Translations under genes and position numbers: made by a program
Shown: in pieces, positions 7,043-16,176 of the stretch
Numbering within the stretch: the stretch's first letter is position 1
Layout of the letters: the number at the start of each line of letters is the position of its first letter
From: CAHJWO01 sp964245885
Lineage (GTDB): Bacteria > Verrucomicrobiota > Verrucomicrobiia > Chthoniobacterales > SZAS-18
Direction: 5' to 3'
NCBI GenBank assembly: GCA_964245885.1
Contig: CAXTOX010000003.1
Location: 1 to 64,000 of the forward strand
DNA length: 64,000 nucleotides
Notes under the pieces: model-generated
The model's database searches: none
What the model was told of the DNA's origin: nothing
What the model saw: only the letters and a program-made list of their open reading frames with translations

Positions 7043-8033
7043 CCACCGGCTGTCCGTTCACCGTGTTGACGAACGTGTAGTCGTACAGCGCCTCCAGCGG
7101 CGGCTCCGGGCTTTGCTCGGCGAACGTGACGCTGTCCACGCTGATCTGCTTGGCCTTGGCGTCCATTTCGTCGTAAGCCTCCTGGGTCAGCGACCCCTCG
7201 TCGATCAACTGTTTGGCCAGCTTGGCGATGGGGTCGAGGTCCTTGTACTTGTCGAGTTCTTCCTTGGTGCGGTACAAACCTGGATCGCTCATGGAGTGGC
7301 CACGATAACGGTACGTGCGGATTTCCACCCAGTAGGGCTGCGGCGTCGCACGGACCGTTTCCACGATGGGCTTCAGGCCGTCGCGCACCGCCCGGGCGTC
7401 CATGCCGTCGATGACCACGCTGGGCATGTCGTAGCCCTTGCCGCGGTTGACGATCTCCTTGAGCGGATTGGACCGGTGGGCGTGCGTGCCCATGGAAAAG
7501 AAATTGTTTTCGCAGATGAAGATGACCGGCAGCTTGTACAGGCCGGCCATGTTCAGCGCCTCGTGGAACGCGCCGATGTTGATCGCGCCGTCGCCCATGT
7601 AGCAGAGCGTCACGCGGTCCTCGTTGCGATATTTGCTGGTGAAGGCAAACCCTGTCGCCAGCGGCAGGTGCTGACCGATGATGGCGTGCCCACCCATCAT
7701 GCAGCGTTCCTTGTCGAAGTAGTGCATGGAGCCGCCCAGACCCTTTGAGCAGCCCGTCGCCTTGCCGAACAACTCGGCCATGCACGAATCCGCGCTCATG
7801 CCCCGCGCGAGGGCGTGGCCGTGGTCGCGATAGGCGGTGATCAGGTAGTCGTCCGGCCGGGTGGCCGCCACGGAACCGGCGACGACCGCTTCCTGACCGA
7901 TGTAAAGGTGGCAGAAACCGCCGATGCGGTCGCCGCGTTGGTACTGTTGGGCGGCGCGTTCCTCGAAGCGCCGGATGAGGAGCATCTGGGAAAGCATTCC
8001 TAGCTCCTGTTCTGCGACAGAACTCTTGTGCAT
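7035..8033 (-). CDS. pdhA: Pyruvate dehydrogenase E1 component, alpha subunit
   Basis: Catalytic E1 partner of PdhB. The 332-residue protein begins MHKSSVAEQELGMLSQM; the open frame continues 74 codons upstream but those codons show no family similarity. Visible are the YRDHGHALARG segment, the thiamine-diphosphate motif running from GDGAINIGAF to ENN (GDG...NN spacing), and the conserved RYRGHSMSDPGLYR loop. It is first in the cluster pdhA, broken small ORF, 91-residue ORF, pdhB. Its stop overlaps the GTG start of the broken ORF by 8 bases. Confidence 0.96.
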   Translation of the reverse strand: MHKSSVAEQELGMLSQMLLIRRFEERAAQQYQRGDRIGGFCHLYIGQEAVVAGSVAATRPDDYLITAYRDHGHALARGMSADSCMAELFGKATGCSKGLGGSMHYFDKERCMMGGHAIIGQHLPLATGFAFTSKYRNEDRVTLCYMGDGAINIGAFHEALNMAGLYKLPVIFICENNFFSMGTHAHRSNPLKEIVNRGKGYDMPSVVIDGMDARAVRDGLKPIVETVRATPQPYWVEIRTYRYRGHSMSDPGLYRTKEELDKYKDLDPIAKLAKQLIDEGSLTQEAYDEMDAKAKQISVDSVTFAEQSPEPPLEALYDYTFVNTVNGQPVGG

Positions 8034-8184
8034 AAATGATTCGTCTTCGGCCCCGCGGACGGAAACCCGGTCAACGGCGAGGCGTGCGATGGTTGGTGCG
8101 GACGGCAAAAAACAAGGCCTCGCTCCAGCGCGTGGAACGGAGCCGGGACTAGGTTCGTTCCCGCACGGTAGAAGGGGAACGCCG

Positions 8185-8811
8185 CTAGCCCTGGTGCCCT
8201 GCACCGGAGAGAAGCCGATCCGACCCGGCGGCGACCGTCCGCGGGGAGAGGGCATTTCCCCGCTTGGGCCGCGTCAGGCGGACGCAAGCGAGGAACACCA
8301 TAGAATAGAGCGCATCGCTGACAAGTTCGTTTCGGAAAAAAACGTAGGACGGCAGGTAGCCCGGCAGCCCGACCGTCAGCGCCTGCCAGAGGCCGGCGAC
8401 CGTTTGCGGATACTCCGGCGACCCGAGCCACGTCAGCGCATTGCTGGCCACGTAGAAGAACACCGAACCCGCGAGCGTCGCGCCGAGCACCGCCGAGGGC
8501 ATCGCTCCCCGTGGTACGGAGCGAAGCGCCATGCCGCCGAGGCCGATGAGCGCGAGCAACGCGTAGCGGGCGAGCAGCGAGGCCGCGAAGAAGTTCGCGC
8601 CGTAGTGCAGGTCGATCACGAGATCGGACAGGAGCAGGATACCCAGCGGCACGGCCAGAGCCAGCCGCCGAGGCAGGAACACCCCCGCGCACAGCGCCAC
8701 CGCCGCCAGCGGGCTGAAGCCCACCAGCCAACTCGAAGCACCCACCGGCTGCCACGCCAGGAAAATCCGGAACAGGGCGACGAGGGGGATGAGGAAAAGG
8801 GCGGGTAACAT
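8185..8811 (-). CDS. Multi-pass membrane protein, DUF6580-like
   Basis: The 208-residue protein has about five hydrophobic helices and the segment NALTWLGSPEYPQTVAGLWQ, followed by GLPGYLPSYVFFRNELVSDA, typical of the DUF6580 family of small bacterial membrane proteins resembling ECF-transporter substrate components. Function is unknown. It precedes pdhA by 151 bases on the same strand. The start MLPALFLIPLVALFRIFLAW begins directly in the first membrane segment. Confidence 0.75.
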   Translation of the reverse strand: MLPALFLIPLVALFRIFLAWQPVGASSWLVGFSPLAAVALCAGVFLPRRLALAVPLGILLLSDLVIDLHYGANFFAASLLARYALLALIGLGGMALRSVPRGAMPSAVLGATLAGSVFFYVASNALTWLGSPEYPQTVAGLWQALTVGLPGYLPSYVFFRNELVSDALYSMVFLACVRLTRPKRGNALSPRTVAAGSDRLLSGAGHQG

Positions 8812-8987
8812 GGCTTCGCATCCGGACCCTCCCGCATTTCGGCGATACGTTCAAGGAGCAAGAAACTGGATCTTGACCCATGGGAGCAACAGGAGGCCGC
8901 CGGTTCGTTGCCCGCGGGAACGAAACGAACCCACGTCGAGCAGCCATCTCTGGACGTGGCCAGCCCGTTCCACTACGATCCGCCGCC

Positions 8988-9056
8988 ATGTTCCAACGTT
9001 TCTGCCTCTTCCTGCTGGCCATCGCCGGGTTGCACGCGGCGCTGCCAACCGTCTAA
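8988..9056 (+). pseudogene. Possible signal-peptide stub truncated at a repeat
   Basis: A 22-codon frame reads MFQRFCLFLLAIAGLHAALP and stops at 9054-9056, where the family A repeat begins. It looks exactly like a secretion signal (basic start, hydrophobic core, Ala-x-Ala-like end) with no mature protein. It may be the front of a secreted-protein gene whose body was lost when the repeat arrived, or a chance frame. Confidence 0.3.
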
Positions 9057-9270
9057 GAAAGTGTGTGAGAAGTGTCTGAGTTGCCCCCCGCAGGCGTCGT
9101 CAACAATAGGTAGGGATGGCTCTCCGAGCCGCTCCCTAGATTGTTCTGGAACAGGGAAGGTCGCGAGACGGGCACGTTTACCCAACCTAAAATAGGAAGC
9201 GGCTCGGAGAGCCATCCCTACCTATTGTTGACGACGCCTGCGGCGGGCCTGCTTCTCACACGCTTTCTAA
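9054..9270. repeat. Inverted-repeat element, family A, copy 1 (full length)
   Basis: Outer arms carry GTGTGAGAAG and CTTCTCACAC. Inside these are GCAGGCGTCGTC and its inverse, then the core GGTAGGGATGGCTCTCCGAG and its inverse around a loop of about 50 bases. Within each core GGCTC-TCC-GAGCC is itself a small hairpin. Three further copies lie at 11697-11838, 29705-29846 and 45695-45904. No transposase gene is linked to it in the window. Confidence 0.9.
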
Positions 9271-9749
9271 GATGATTTACCGGCCCGGTCGGCGAGGGCC
9301 TGCTCCCGGCGGCGTGCGGCGAGGGCGTGGACGTGGCGGTCCTCGTCGGTCTCCAGCGTCAGCGGCGGCACGGGGGTGGGGCGGCCCTGGTCGTCGAGGT
9401 GCACGAATGTCAGCCAGCATTCGTTGGTGTGACGGCGCGTGCCGGTGGCAATTTCCTCTGCGTACACGTCCACCGTGATCGACATGGACGTGCGCCCGAC
9501 ATGGACCACCCGTGCGCGGACCTCCACGAGTTCGCCGATGCGGATGGGTTCCTTGAAAAGCACCCGGTCGATGCTCAGCGTCGTGGCCTGCCCGCCGCAA
9601 TGCCGGATGGCGCTCAACGCCGCACAACGGTCCACCATGCTCATGATGACCCCGCCGAACACCGACGAATGCCTCAGGCCATTTGCCTGGTGAGGCATCA
9701 TGAGGTCGGCGACGACGGCTTCGGAGTGACGCGGGGTTTTGGGATTCAT
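9267..9749 (-). CDS. Acyl-CoA thioesterase (hotdog fold, YciA/ACOT type)
   Basis: Hydrolyses fatty acyl-CoA to free acid and CoA. The 160-residue protein has a single hotdog domain with the family segment HSSVFGGVIMSMVDRCAALS (usually NxxGxxFGGxxMxWxD, the catalytic Asp in MVDRCA) and the strand TNECWLTFVHLD. It is the last gene of the minus-strand fatty-acid operon, 10 bases after the acyl-CoA synthetase stop. A role in balancing acyl-CoA and free CoA during degradation fits the context. Its final codon lies at the edge of repeat copy A1. Confidence 0.88.
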   Translation of the reverse strand: MNPKTPRHSEAVVADLMMPHQANGLRHSSVFGGVIMSMVDRCAALSAIRHCGGQATTLSIDRVLFKEPIRIGELVEVRARVVHVGRTSMSITVDVYAEEIATGTRRHTNECWLTFVHLDDQGRPTPVPPLTLETDEDRHVHALAARRREQALADRAGKSS

Positions 9750-9759
9750 AACGAACTGT

Positions 9760-11679
9760 TTACCTGCCGGCGTCGGCGTAGAGACGCTCGATCTCTCCGG
9801 CGTACTTCTTGACGATCTCGCGCCGCTTGAGCTTCTGCGTGGGGGTTAATTCGCCGCTCGCCGTCGTCCATTCCGCACCGAGCACGGTGAAGTTTTTAAT
9901 GCGCGCGTACTGTGCCAGGTCCTTGTTGGTGAGGTTGATCTCGTCGGCGACCAGCGCGCGCACGCTCAGCAGCTTGACCAACTCGGCGTCGGATGCCGGG
10001 AGCGCGATACTCATGCTCTCTTCCTGCGGTTTCCGCAACGCCAGACGTTCGCGCACCACCGCGAAATTCGGCACGATCAACGCACCGGGGAACTTCTGGT
10101 ACTCGCCGACAACCATCGCCTGCGCGATGAGCGGCGACTCCTTCAGCTTGTTTTCCACGGGTTGCGGCGCGATGTACTTGCCGCCGCTGGTCTTGAAAAT
10201 TTCCTTCTTGCGGTCCGTGATGCGCAGGAAGCGCAAGCCGTCCAGGCCCTCGACGAACTCGCCCACGTCGCCGGTGTGCAGGAAGCCTTCCTCGTCCACC
10301 GCCTCGGCCGTCAGGTCCGGCCGATGGTAGTAGCCCAGCATGACGTTCGGTCCGCGGTAGAGGATCTCGCCGTCGGAAGCCAGCCGAATTTCGCCTCCCG
10401 CGATGACCGATCCCACCGTACCGATGCGGTGGTGACCCGCCCGTGAGTAGTTCGTCGTGACCACAGGCGCGGCCTCCGTCGGTCCGTAGCCCTCGTACAC
10501 GCGCACACCCGCGTTCCAGAAGACCTTGGCCAATTTCGGGTTGAGCGCGGCTGAACCGCACACGATGCTGTCCACCCGGCCGCCGAGCGCCTCGCGCCAC
10601 TTGGAGAAAACGAGCTTGTCCGCCAGCTTGAGTTGCATGCGTTCGGACAGCGTGGATTTCTCCGGGTTCTCCGGGTCAAGGCGTTCCGCGAGGTCCAACG
10701 CCCAGAAAAACAGTTGGCGGCGGCGTCCCTTCAGCGCGGTGCCGCGCGCGATGATGCGCTCGTAGATTTTTTCCAGGACGCGCGGCACGACGGCGAAGAA
10801 GTTCGGGTGTACCTCGCGCATGTTGTCACCGACCCGCTCCAGGCTCTCGGCGTAGTAGACGGACATGCCGAGGTAGAAATACGCGTTGGTGAGCGTGCGC
10901 TCGAAGATGTGGCACAACGGCAGGAACGAGATCGCGCGTTCGCTCGGGCTGCCGCCGATGAGCGGGACGATGGCCATGGCGTTGCTCACTAGGTTGGCGT
11001 GCGAGAGCATGACACCTTTAGGTTGGCCGGTGGTGCCGGAGGTGTAGATAAGCGTCGCCAAGTCCTCGGGACGCACGGCGACGGCAAGGGCGTCGATCTC
11101 GCGCGCGAACACCGGATCGGCGAGCAGCAGGCGCGCGCCTTGGTTGCGCAGTTCGGTCCACACGGGCGCGTCCACGGCGGAGGACCGTTGGTAAAGGTAC
11201 ACGTTTTCCAGCGTGGGCAGGTCGCTGCGGACGCCGGCGATCTTGGCGTGGAGCGCGTCGCTGGAAACGAACAACAGCCGCGCACCCGCGTCGTCGAGGA
11301 TGAAGCGGCATTCATCCGGGGTCAGCGTCGGGTAGATCGGGACGTGGACCGCACCGAGCTGGAGGACGGCGAGGTCGATGATGTTCCACTCCGCACGGTT
11401 CGTCTCGGTCATGTTGGCGACCCGGTCGCCGGGACGCACCCCGACCGCGTGCAGACCGGCGGCAAGAGCGCGCGCGGTCTCGACGATCTGGCGGGTGGAA
11501 TAACGCTTCCATCGGCCCGCGACCTTGTGCGCGAGCGCGTCGGGCTTCGAGAAGCACGCGAGCTGATGCGTGATGAGATCGAAGACGCGTGTCGGCTCAG
11601 GCGACACCTTCACGGGTTTGACGCGGCGCATGGGCCTGGTCACCGCGTTGCGGGAAGGCAGGGGAGAGGAAATCGTCAT
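9760..11679 (-). CDS. fadD: Long-chain acyl-CoA synthetase (AMP-forming)
   Basis: Activates fatty acids with ATP and CoA, the entry step to beta-oxidation. The 639-residue protein has the P-loop-like motif TLIYTSGTTGQPKGVMLSH near residue 210, the adenylate motif YEGYGPTEAAP, the hinge region HTGDVGEF...ITDRKKEIFKTSGGKYI and a C-terminal lobe. Similarity to the FadD15/ACSL subgroup suggests long-chain substrates. A 202-base gap with repeat copy A2 separates it from the acyl-CoA oxidase upstream, so it may be less tightly coupled than the other operon genes. Confidence 0.93.
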   Translation of the reverse strand: MTISSPLPSRNAVTRPMRRVKPVKVSPEPTRVFDLITHQLACFSKPDALAHKVAGRWKRYSTRQIVETARALAAGLHAVGVRPGDRVANMTETNRAEWNIIDLAVLQLGAVHVPIYPTLTPDECRFILDDAGARLLFVSSDALHAKIAGVRSDLPTLENVYLYQRSSAVDAPVWTELRNQGARLLLADPVFAREIDALAVAVRPEDLATLIYTSGTTGQPKGVMLSHANLVSNAMAIVPLIGGSPSERAISFLPLCHIFERTLTNAYFYLGMSVYYAESLERVGDNMREVHPNFFAVVPRVLEKIYERIIARGTALKGRRRQLFFWALDLAERLDPENPEKSTLSERMQLKLADKLVFSKWREALGGRVDSIVCGSAALNPKLAKVFWNAGVRVYEGYGPTEAAPVVTTNYSRAGHHRIGTVGSVIAGGEIRLASDGEILYRGPNVMLGYYHRPDLTAEAVDEEGFLHTGDVGEFVEGLDGLRFLRITDRKKEIFKTSGGKYIAPQPVENKLKESPLIAQAMVVGEYQKFPGALIVPNFAVVRERLALRKPQEESMSIALPASDAELVKLLSVRALVADEINLTNKDLAQYARIKNFTVLGAEWTTASGELTPTQKLKRREIVKKYAGEIERLYADAGR

Positions 11680-11696
11680 GGCGGGGGAACAAAATC

Positions 11697-11838
11697 AGGC
11701 CGCGACGTGGCCGGTCGTTTCAAGGTAGGGATGGCTCTCCGAGCCGCTCCCTAGATTCTCTGGAAAGAACGTCAGAATACCGGCACGTTTATCCAATCTA
11801 AAATAGGGAGCGGCTCGGAGAGCCATCCCTACCTTGGT
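11697..11838. repeat. Inverted-repeat element, family A, copy 2 (core form)
   Basis: Core arms AAGGTAGGGATGGCTCTCCG (from about 11722) and its inverse (to about 11836) enclose a loop that shares CGGCACGTTTATCCAATCTA with copy 1 in slightly changed form. On the left the flank CAGGCCGCGACGTGGCCGGT is shared with copy 3. The outer GTGAGAAG arms of copies 1 and 4 are missing. It lies between the acyl-CoA oxidase and synthetase genes and may form a strong hairpin in the operon mRNA. Confidence 0.9.
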
Positions 11839-11881
11839 GAGACGAATGCCTTCAGCGTGATGTGCAGCCATCGTCTCCATT

Positions 11882-13894
11882 TTAATCCAAAGCGATAGGC
11901 GCGGCGAGGCATTCGGGCGGGATACCGAAAGCATCGACAAGAGCGACCGCCTCGCGGCGGACCTCCGTGCAGAGTGTGCCGACTTCGCGCGTCAACGCAC
12001 GCGAGCGAGCAGGAGAAAGGAGACCGTTTTCCAAGAACCAGGCCCGCCCCTTTTCCAGATGATGCAGCGCAAAAAGATCACGCAGTTTGGTGAGGATCGG
12101 GCGCAAACTCGCATCTGGGCAAGAAGCGATCCCCGTGTTGAAACGCTCCAACATGAGACGTTCAACATGCGCCTGCGCGAGGGCGAGCAAATTGTTCTGC
12201 TCGGCGGTGAAGGCGGCGTACGGCGTGTTGCGCTTGCCGGCGGTCAACGCCCGGATGCGCGCGGCCACCGAGAGCAGCAGGCGCTCCTCGCGCAACCGGA
12301 AGAGCGCCGTCTGCGTCTCCTCCGCGCGCAGGTCGCCGGCGTGCGCATCGCCCAGCGGCAGGCGGGAACGCAACGACCGGAGCTTCTGCGCCAATGCCCA
12401 GCGGGCGAGTTGACCCTTGCTGCGGCCCTTTAACGTCGCGGCGAAGTCCGTGAGCAGGTTCTTGGCGACGAGCTGCATCAGCACCGTGTTGTCGCCCTCG
12501 AACGTCGTGAAGATGTCGCTGTCGGCCTTCAGCGCGGCGAACCGGTTGATCGCCAGATAACCCTCGCCGCCGCACGCCTCGCGTGCCGTCTGTAGGGTGT
12601 GCGTGGTGTTCCAGGTGGAGAACGCCTTTAACCCGGCGGCGGTCGTCTCAACCTGCCGGAAGTTCGCGGCGTCGGTGTGCAGCGAGGCCTTCGTGAGGTC
12701 CTTGAACGCGAAGTCCAGCGCGTACGCGTTGGCCAGCAGCGGCACGAGCCGGCGCTGGTGCGCGGGGTAGTCGAGGAGGGGAGTTTCCGGCTGACCCTCC
12801 GCCGGGCCGAACTGACGCCGACGCGCCCCGTAGCGCACGGCGATGGCCAGACCGCACTTGGCGATGGAAAGTCCGCTGTGACCCACGCTGATGCGCCCGG
12901 CGACGAGCGTTCCCAGCGTCGTGAAAAACCGCGCGGCCGGGCTGCTGATGCTCGACGTGTAGCTGCCGTCTACCGCGACCTGCGCGAACTTATCTAACAT
13001 CTCCGCGTGGGGCACGCGGACGTGATCGAACCAGAGGCGACCGTTGTCGACGCCGTTGAGGCCGAGCTTCTGGCCGTTATCTTCGGTGCGGACACCCGGC
13101 AGCGGGTTGCCCGCCGCGTCGCGGATGGGCACGACGAACGCATGGACGCCGTGCGACTCGCCGCGCGTGCGCAGTTGCGCGAAGACCGTCGCGATCCGCC
13201 CGTGGACGGCGGCGTTGCCGATGTAGTTCTTGCCCGAGGTGAACGTCGGCGAGTGCAGGTCGAACTCGCCCGTCGACGGGTCGTACGTGGCGGTCGTCTC
13301 GATGTCGCGCACGTTCGAGCCGTGGCCGATCTCGGTCATGGCGAAGCAGCCGGGCAGGTCGACCGTCGCCGTGGCGGGCAGGTACTTCTGGTGATGGTAG
13401 TCCGTGCCGAGCCGCAGCACGCTGCCACCCCACAAGCCGAACTGCACGCCGAACTTGATGACCAGCGAAATGTCGTGGAACCCGAGCGTCTCAAACGCGG
13501 CCATGAACCCTGCGAGATCGTCGCTGCCGCCGACCGACTTCGGCAAATAGAGGAAGCCGATGCCTTGGCGGGCGATCTCGCGCGTCCACTCGAACACCTT
13601 CGCGCGCAGTCCTTCCGTGTCCGTGCCGCCGTAGTAGCGGAACGACGGCTGCGAGAGGATCGCGCGCACCCGGTTCTTGACCGCGGCCTGTTCGCCGTCG
13701 AACAGCGCGCGCATCGCCGCCGGCTCGAAGGAGACGGTCCCCGGCTCGATGGGCGGGTAGCCGCGCAGCCACGGTTCGTCGATGGGCTGCTGGCCGGCGC
13801 GGGGATCGGCGACGATCCCGGGCGCGGGGTCCATGGGCATCGCCGCGCGCTCGGCGGCTGCGGGGTGAGGCGGGGGGGATGCGAGCGTTTTCAT
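11882..13894 (-). CDS. Acyl-CoA oxidase-type flavoprotein
   Basis: Catalyses the first, alpha-beta dehydrogenation step of beta-oxidation. The 670-residue length and the segments KFGVQFGLWGGSVLRLGT, CFAMTEIGHGSNVRDIETTA and SGKNYIGNAAVHG match the acyl-CoA oxidase (ACOX) branch of the acyl-CoA dehydrogenase superfamily, which passes electrons to O2 and makes H2O2. Ordinary dehydrogenases of about 380 residues use ETF. The active-site region reads TAREACGGEGYLAINRF. The ATG directly follows the FadJ-like stop (zero spacing), so the two are cotranscribed. Oxidase versus ETF-dependent activity is inferred from family resemblance. Confidence 0.85.
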   Translation of the reverse strand: MKTLASPPPHPAAAERAAMPMDPAPGIVADPRAGQQPIDEPWLRGYPPIEPGTVSFEPAAMRALFDGEQAAVKNRVRAILSQPSFRYYGGTDTEGLRAKVFEWTREIARQGIGFLYLPKSVGGSDDLAGFMAAFETLGFHDISLVIKFGVQFGLWGGSVLRLGTDYHHQKYLPATATVDLPGCFAMTEIGHGSNVRDIETTATYDPSTGEFDLHSPTFTSGKNYIGNAAVHGRIATVFAQLRTRGESHGVHAFVVPIRDAAGNPLPGVRTEDNGQKLGLNGVDNGRLWFDHVRVPHAEMLDKFAQVAVDGSYTSSISSPAARFFTTLGTLVAGRISVGHSGLSIAKCGLAIAVRYGARRRQFGPAEGQPETPLLDYPAHQRRLVPLLANAYALDFAFKDLTKASLHTDAANFRQVETTAAGLKAFSTWNTTHTLQTAREACGGEGYLAINRFAALKADSDIFTTFEGDNTVLMQLVAKNLLTDFAATLKGRSKGQLARWALAQKLRSLRSRLPLGDAHAGDLRAEETQTALFRLREERLLLSVAARIRALTAGKRNTPYAAFTAEQNNLLALAQAHVERLMLERFNTGIASCPDASLRPILTKLRDLFALHHLEKGRAWFLENGLLSPARSRALTREVGTLCTEVRREAVALVDAFGIPPECLAAPIALD

Positions 13895-16105
13895 TCAGGC
13901 GTGCTGAAGGGCGGGGGACCCAGCGGGTTTGGGGGACATTTTGACCGGGACGGTTTCACGCGGCGCGTAAAAGCCAGCGTTGCCCGCCGCACGCTCGCGC
14001 AGCAGCGCGGCAGGCTGGAAATGACGCCCAGCGGTGGCGGCGAGTTGTTCCAAGCGCCGCACGATTTCGGACAAGCCGCGGCTGTCGGCGTAGCGCAGTG
14101 GACCGCCGCGGAACGGTGCCCATCCCGTGCCCATGATCATGCCGAAATCCACGTCTTCCGGCGCGGCGACCACGCCTTCCTCCAGCACGCGCGCGGCTTC
14201 GTTGACCATCACGAGCACCAGGCGGTCGCGCAGGGTGGCATCGTCGGCGGTGCCGCGCGCCACGCCGGGCGTGCGGAGCGCGGCGGCGGCGGCGTGAAGC
14301 GGCGGCAGAGCATTGTCGTCGCGCTTTTTGTCGGCGGCGTAGGTGTAGATGCCCTTGCCGGCCTTGCGCCCCAGCCAGCCGCTGGCGATCATCGTCGAGA
14401 TGGCCTGACCCGCCCCGGAGTCGGCCGGCATGGAACCGGGCAGACGCTCGGCGAGCTCTCGCGCGACGTGGTTGCCCACGTCCACGCCCACTTCGTCCAT
14501 GAGCCGCAGCGGGCCCATCGGCATGCCGAAGTCGAGCATGATCCGATCGATGCGTGCGGCGTCGTAGCCTTCCTCGAAGTGCAGCCGCAACGCCTCGGCC
14601 ATGTACGGCAGCAGGACCCGGTTGACGAGGAAGCCGGGCGAATCCTTGACGATCACCGGCAGTTTGCCGATGGCCTTGACGTAACCCAACGCGGTGTTCA
14701 TCGTCGCCGCGTCGGTGCGCGGGCCGCGTACGATCTCGACGAGTTGCATGCGGTGGACCGGGTTGAAGAAATGAATGCCCACTACGCGGCCGGGATGCGC
14801 GAGGCCGTCGGCGATGCGGTCGATGGAGAGCGCGGAGGTGTTCGTGGCGAGCACGGCTTCCGGCGCGACCTGCGCTTCGAGCGAGGCGAAGATTTTCTTC
14901 TTGAGGTCGAGTTTCTCTACGGCGGCCTCGACCACGAGATCGACCCCGCGCAGGGGCACGTCGCCGGTCACGGGGATGACGCGGTCGAAGCCGGCCTGCG
15001 CCTCGGCCCGGGTGAAAACCTGGCGCTTGGCGGCGTCGTTGAACAGCTTGCCGATGGACTGGATGCCTTTGGAAAGCGCGGCGGGAGCGATGTCCTTGAG
15101 CAGCACGCGCAAGCCGCGCGCGGCGGACCACTGCGCGATCCCCGCGCCCATGAGACCCGCGCCGATGACGGCGGCAGTTTTCACGGCAACAGGCTGCGCG
15201 TCGGTGCCGGGGAGCTTCGTTTTCTTGGCGCGTTCCTGGAGGAAGAAAATGCCCATCAGGCTGCGCGCCACATCGGTCTGGGCGAGTTCGACGAACGCGT
15301 CGCGTTCCAGGCGGAGCGCCGGGCTTTCGGCCAAGCCTAACCCGTTCGTGGTTACCTCAATGGCGCGCAGGGCGGCGGGATAGTTGCCGCGCGTCTTGGC
15401 CAGCGTCCGTCTGCACGCGAGGGCGGCGACGACGTGGCGGGCCGGGGCGCGGTTGGCAAAGGGCGTGGGCAGCGGCGGGCGCTTGCCGCGGGCCAGGAGG
15501 CGTTCGGCGGTGGCGAGCATGCCTTCGGGGTAGGCAATGTCATCCACGAGGCCGGCTTTCCTGGCGGGCACGCCGGCGAGTTGTTTGCCGGTGAGGATCA
15601 TTTCGAGCGCCTTCGGCAGACCGACGAGGCGCGGCAGCCGCTCGGAGCCGCCCCACGCGGGCAAAATGCCGATCTGGACTTCCGGCAGGCCGAGCTTGGT
15701 GGAACCGTCGTTGCAAGCCACGCGCCAGTCACAGACGAGGGTCAGCTCCAATCCGCCGCCCACGCACAAACCCTGGATCGCCGCTGCGCTGGGCACGCGC
15801 AGGTCGGCGATGCGGCCGAACGCGTGATGGCCGCGGTCGATGATGCCGCCGAGACGTTCGTCCGTCATGGGGCCGGCGGTGAAGCCGTGCAGGTCCGCGC
15901 CCGCGATGAAGATTTTGCCCTTGGCGGAAGCGAAGATCACGCCTTTGACGCCGCCGTCGCGCGCGCCTGCTTCCACGAAGTCGAGTTGGGCGTTGAGTTC
16001 GGCGAAAGTGGCGTCGTCAAAGATGTTCACCGGCGAGTCGGGCCGGTCGAAGGTCAGCACGCAGATGCCGTTCGGCTGGACCGTGCGGCGGATGTTGGAA
16101 GGCAT
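13895..16105 (-). CDS. fadJ: Fused enoyl-CoA hydratase / 3-hydroxyacyl-CoA dehydrogenase
   Basis: Carries out steps two and three of beta-oxidation. The 736-residue protein starts MPSNIRRTVQPNGICVLTFD. Residues 1-290 are a crotonase domain with the oxyanion-hole segment IAGADLHGF and the catalytic region EVQIGILPAWGG. From about 300 follow the NAD-binding Rossmann motif VIGAGLMGAGIAQWSA, NTSALSI, GIHFFNPVHRMQLVEI and the C-terminal dehydrogenase domains. Order and length match FadB/FadJ. The start was set by family alignment; the frame is open upstream across a stretch of short GAGAAATGGGATG-like repeats (16106-16176) that codes nothing plausible. It lies 71 bases after the thiolase. Confidence 0.95.
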   Translation of the reverse strand: MPSNIRRTVQPNGICVLTFDRPDSPVNIFDDATFAELNAQLDFVEAGARDGGVKGVIFASAKGKIFIAGADLHGFTAGPMTDERLGGIIDRGHHAFGRIADLRVPSAAAIQGLCVGGGLELTLVCDWRVACNDGSTKLGLPEVQIGILPAWGGSERLPRLVGLPKALEMILTGKQLAGVPARKAGLVDDIAYPEGMLATAERLLARGKRPPLPTPFANRAPARHVVAALACRRTLAKTRGNYPAALRAIEVTTNGLGLAESPALRLERDAFVELAQTDVARSLMGIFFLQERAKKTKLPGTDAQPVAVKTAAVIGAGLMGAGIAQWSAARGLRVLLKDIAPAALSKGIQSIGKLFNDAAKRQVFTRAEAQAGFDRVIPVTGDVPLRGVDLVVEAAVEKLDLKKKIFASLEAQVAPEAVLATNTSALSIDRIADGLAHPGRVVGIHFFNPVHRMQLVEIVRGPRTDAATMNTALGYVKAIGKLPVIVKDSPGFLVNRVLLPYMAEALRLHFEEGYDAARIDRIMLDFGMPMGPLRLMDEVGVDVGNHVARELAERLPGSMPADSGAGQAISTMIASGWLGRKAGKGIYTYAADKKRDDNALPPLHAAAAALRTPGVARGTADDATLRDRLVLVMVNEAARVLEEGVVAAPEDVDFGMIMGTGWAPFRGGPLRYADSRGLSEIVRRLEQLAATAGRHFQPAALLRERAAGNAGFYAPRETVPVKMSPKPAGSPALQHA

Positions 16106-16176
16106 GGGGGAAAGGAGATGAGAAATGGGAAATGGGATGCGAGAAATGGGATGTGGGATGGGCAGAGGAAAACGGC

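Noticed and set aside
8851..9048. 65-codon minus-strand frame upstream of the DUF6580 gene
   Set aside because: Trp/Arg-rich, no start signal, overlaps repeat A1 surroundings; no family resemblance.
13007..15340. 777-codon open frame on the plus strand across acyl-CoA oxidase and fadJ
   Set aside because: His/Arg/Val-rich shadow of the real genes in a high-GC region; it spans the boundary of two genuine genes.
16106..16176. Short direct repeats (GAGAAATGGGATG-like) between fadI and fadJ
   Set aside because: Simple-sequence expansion of about 50 bases; no pairing or operator pattern that I could support.
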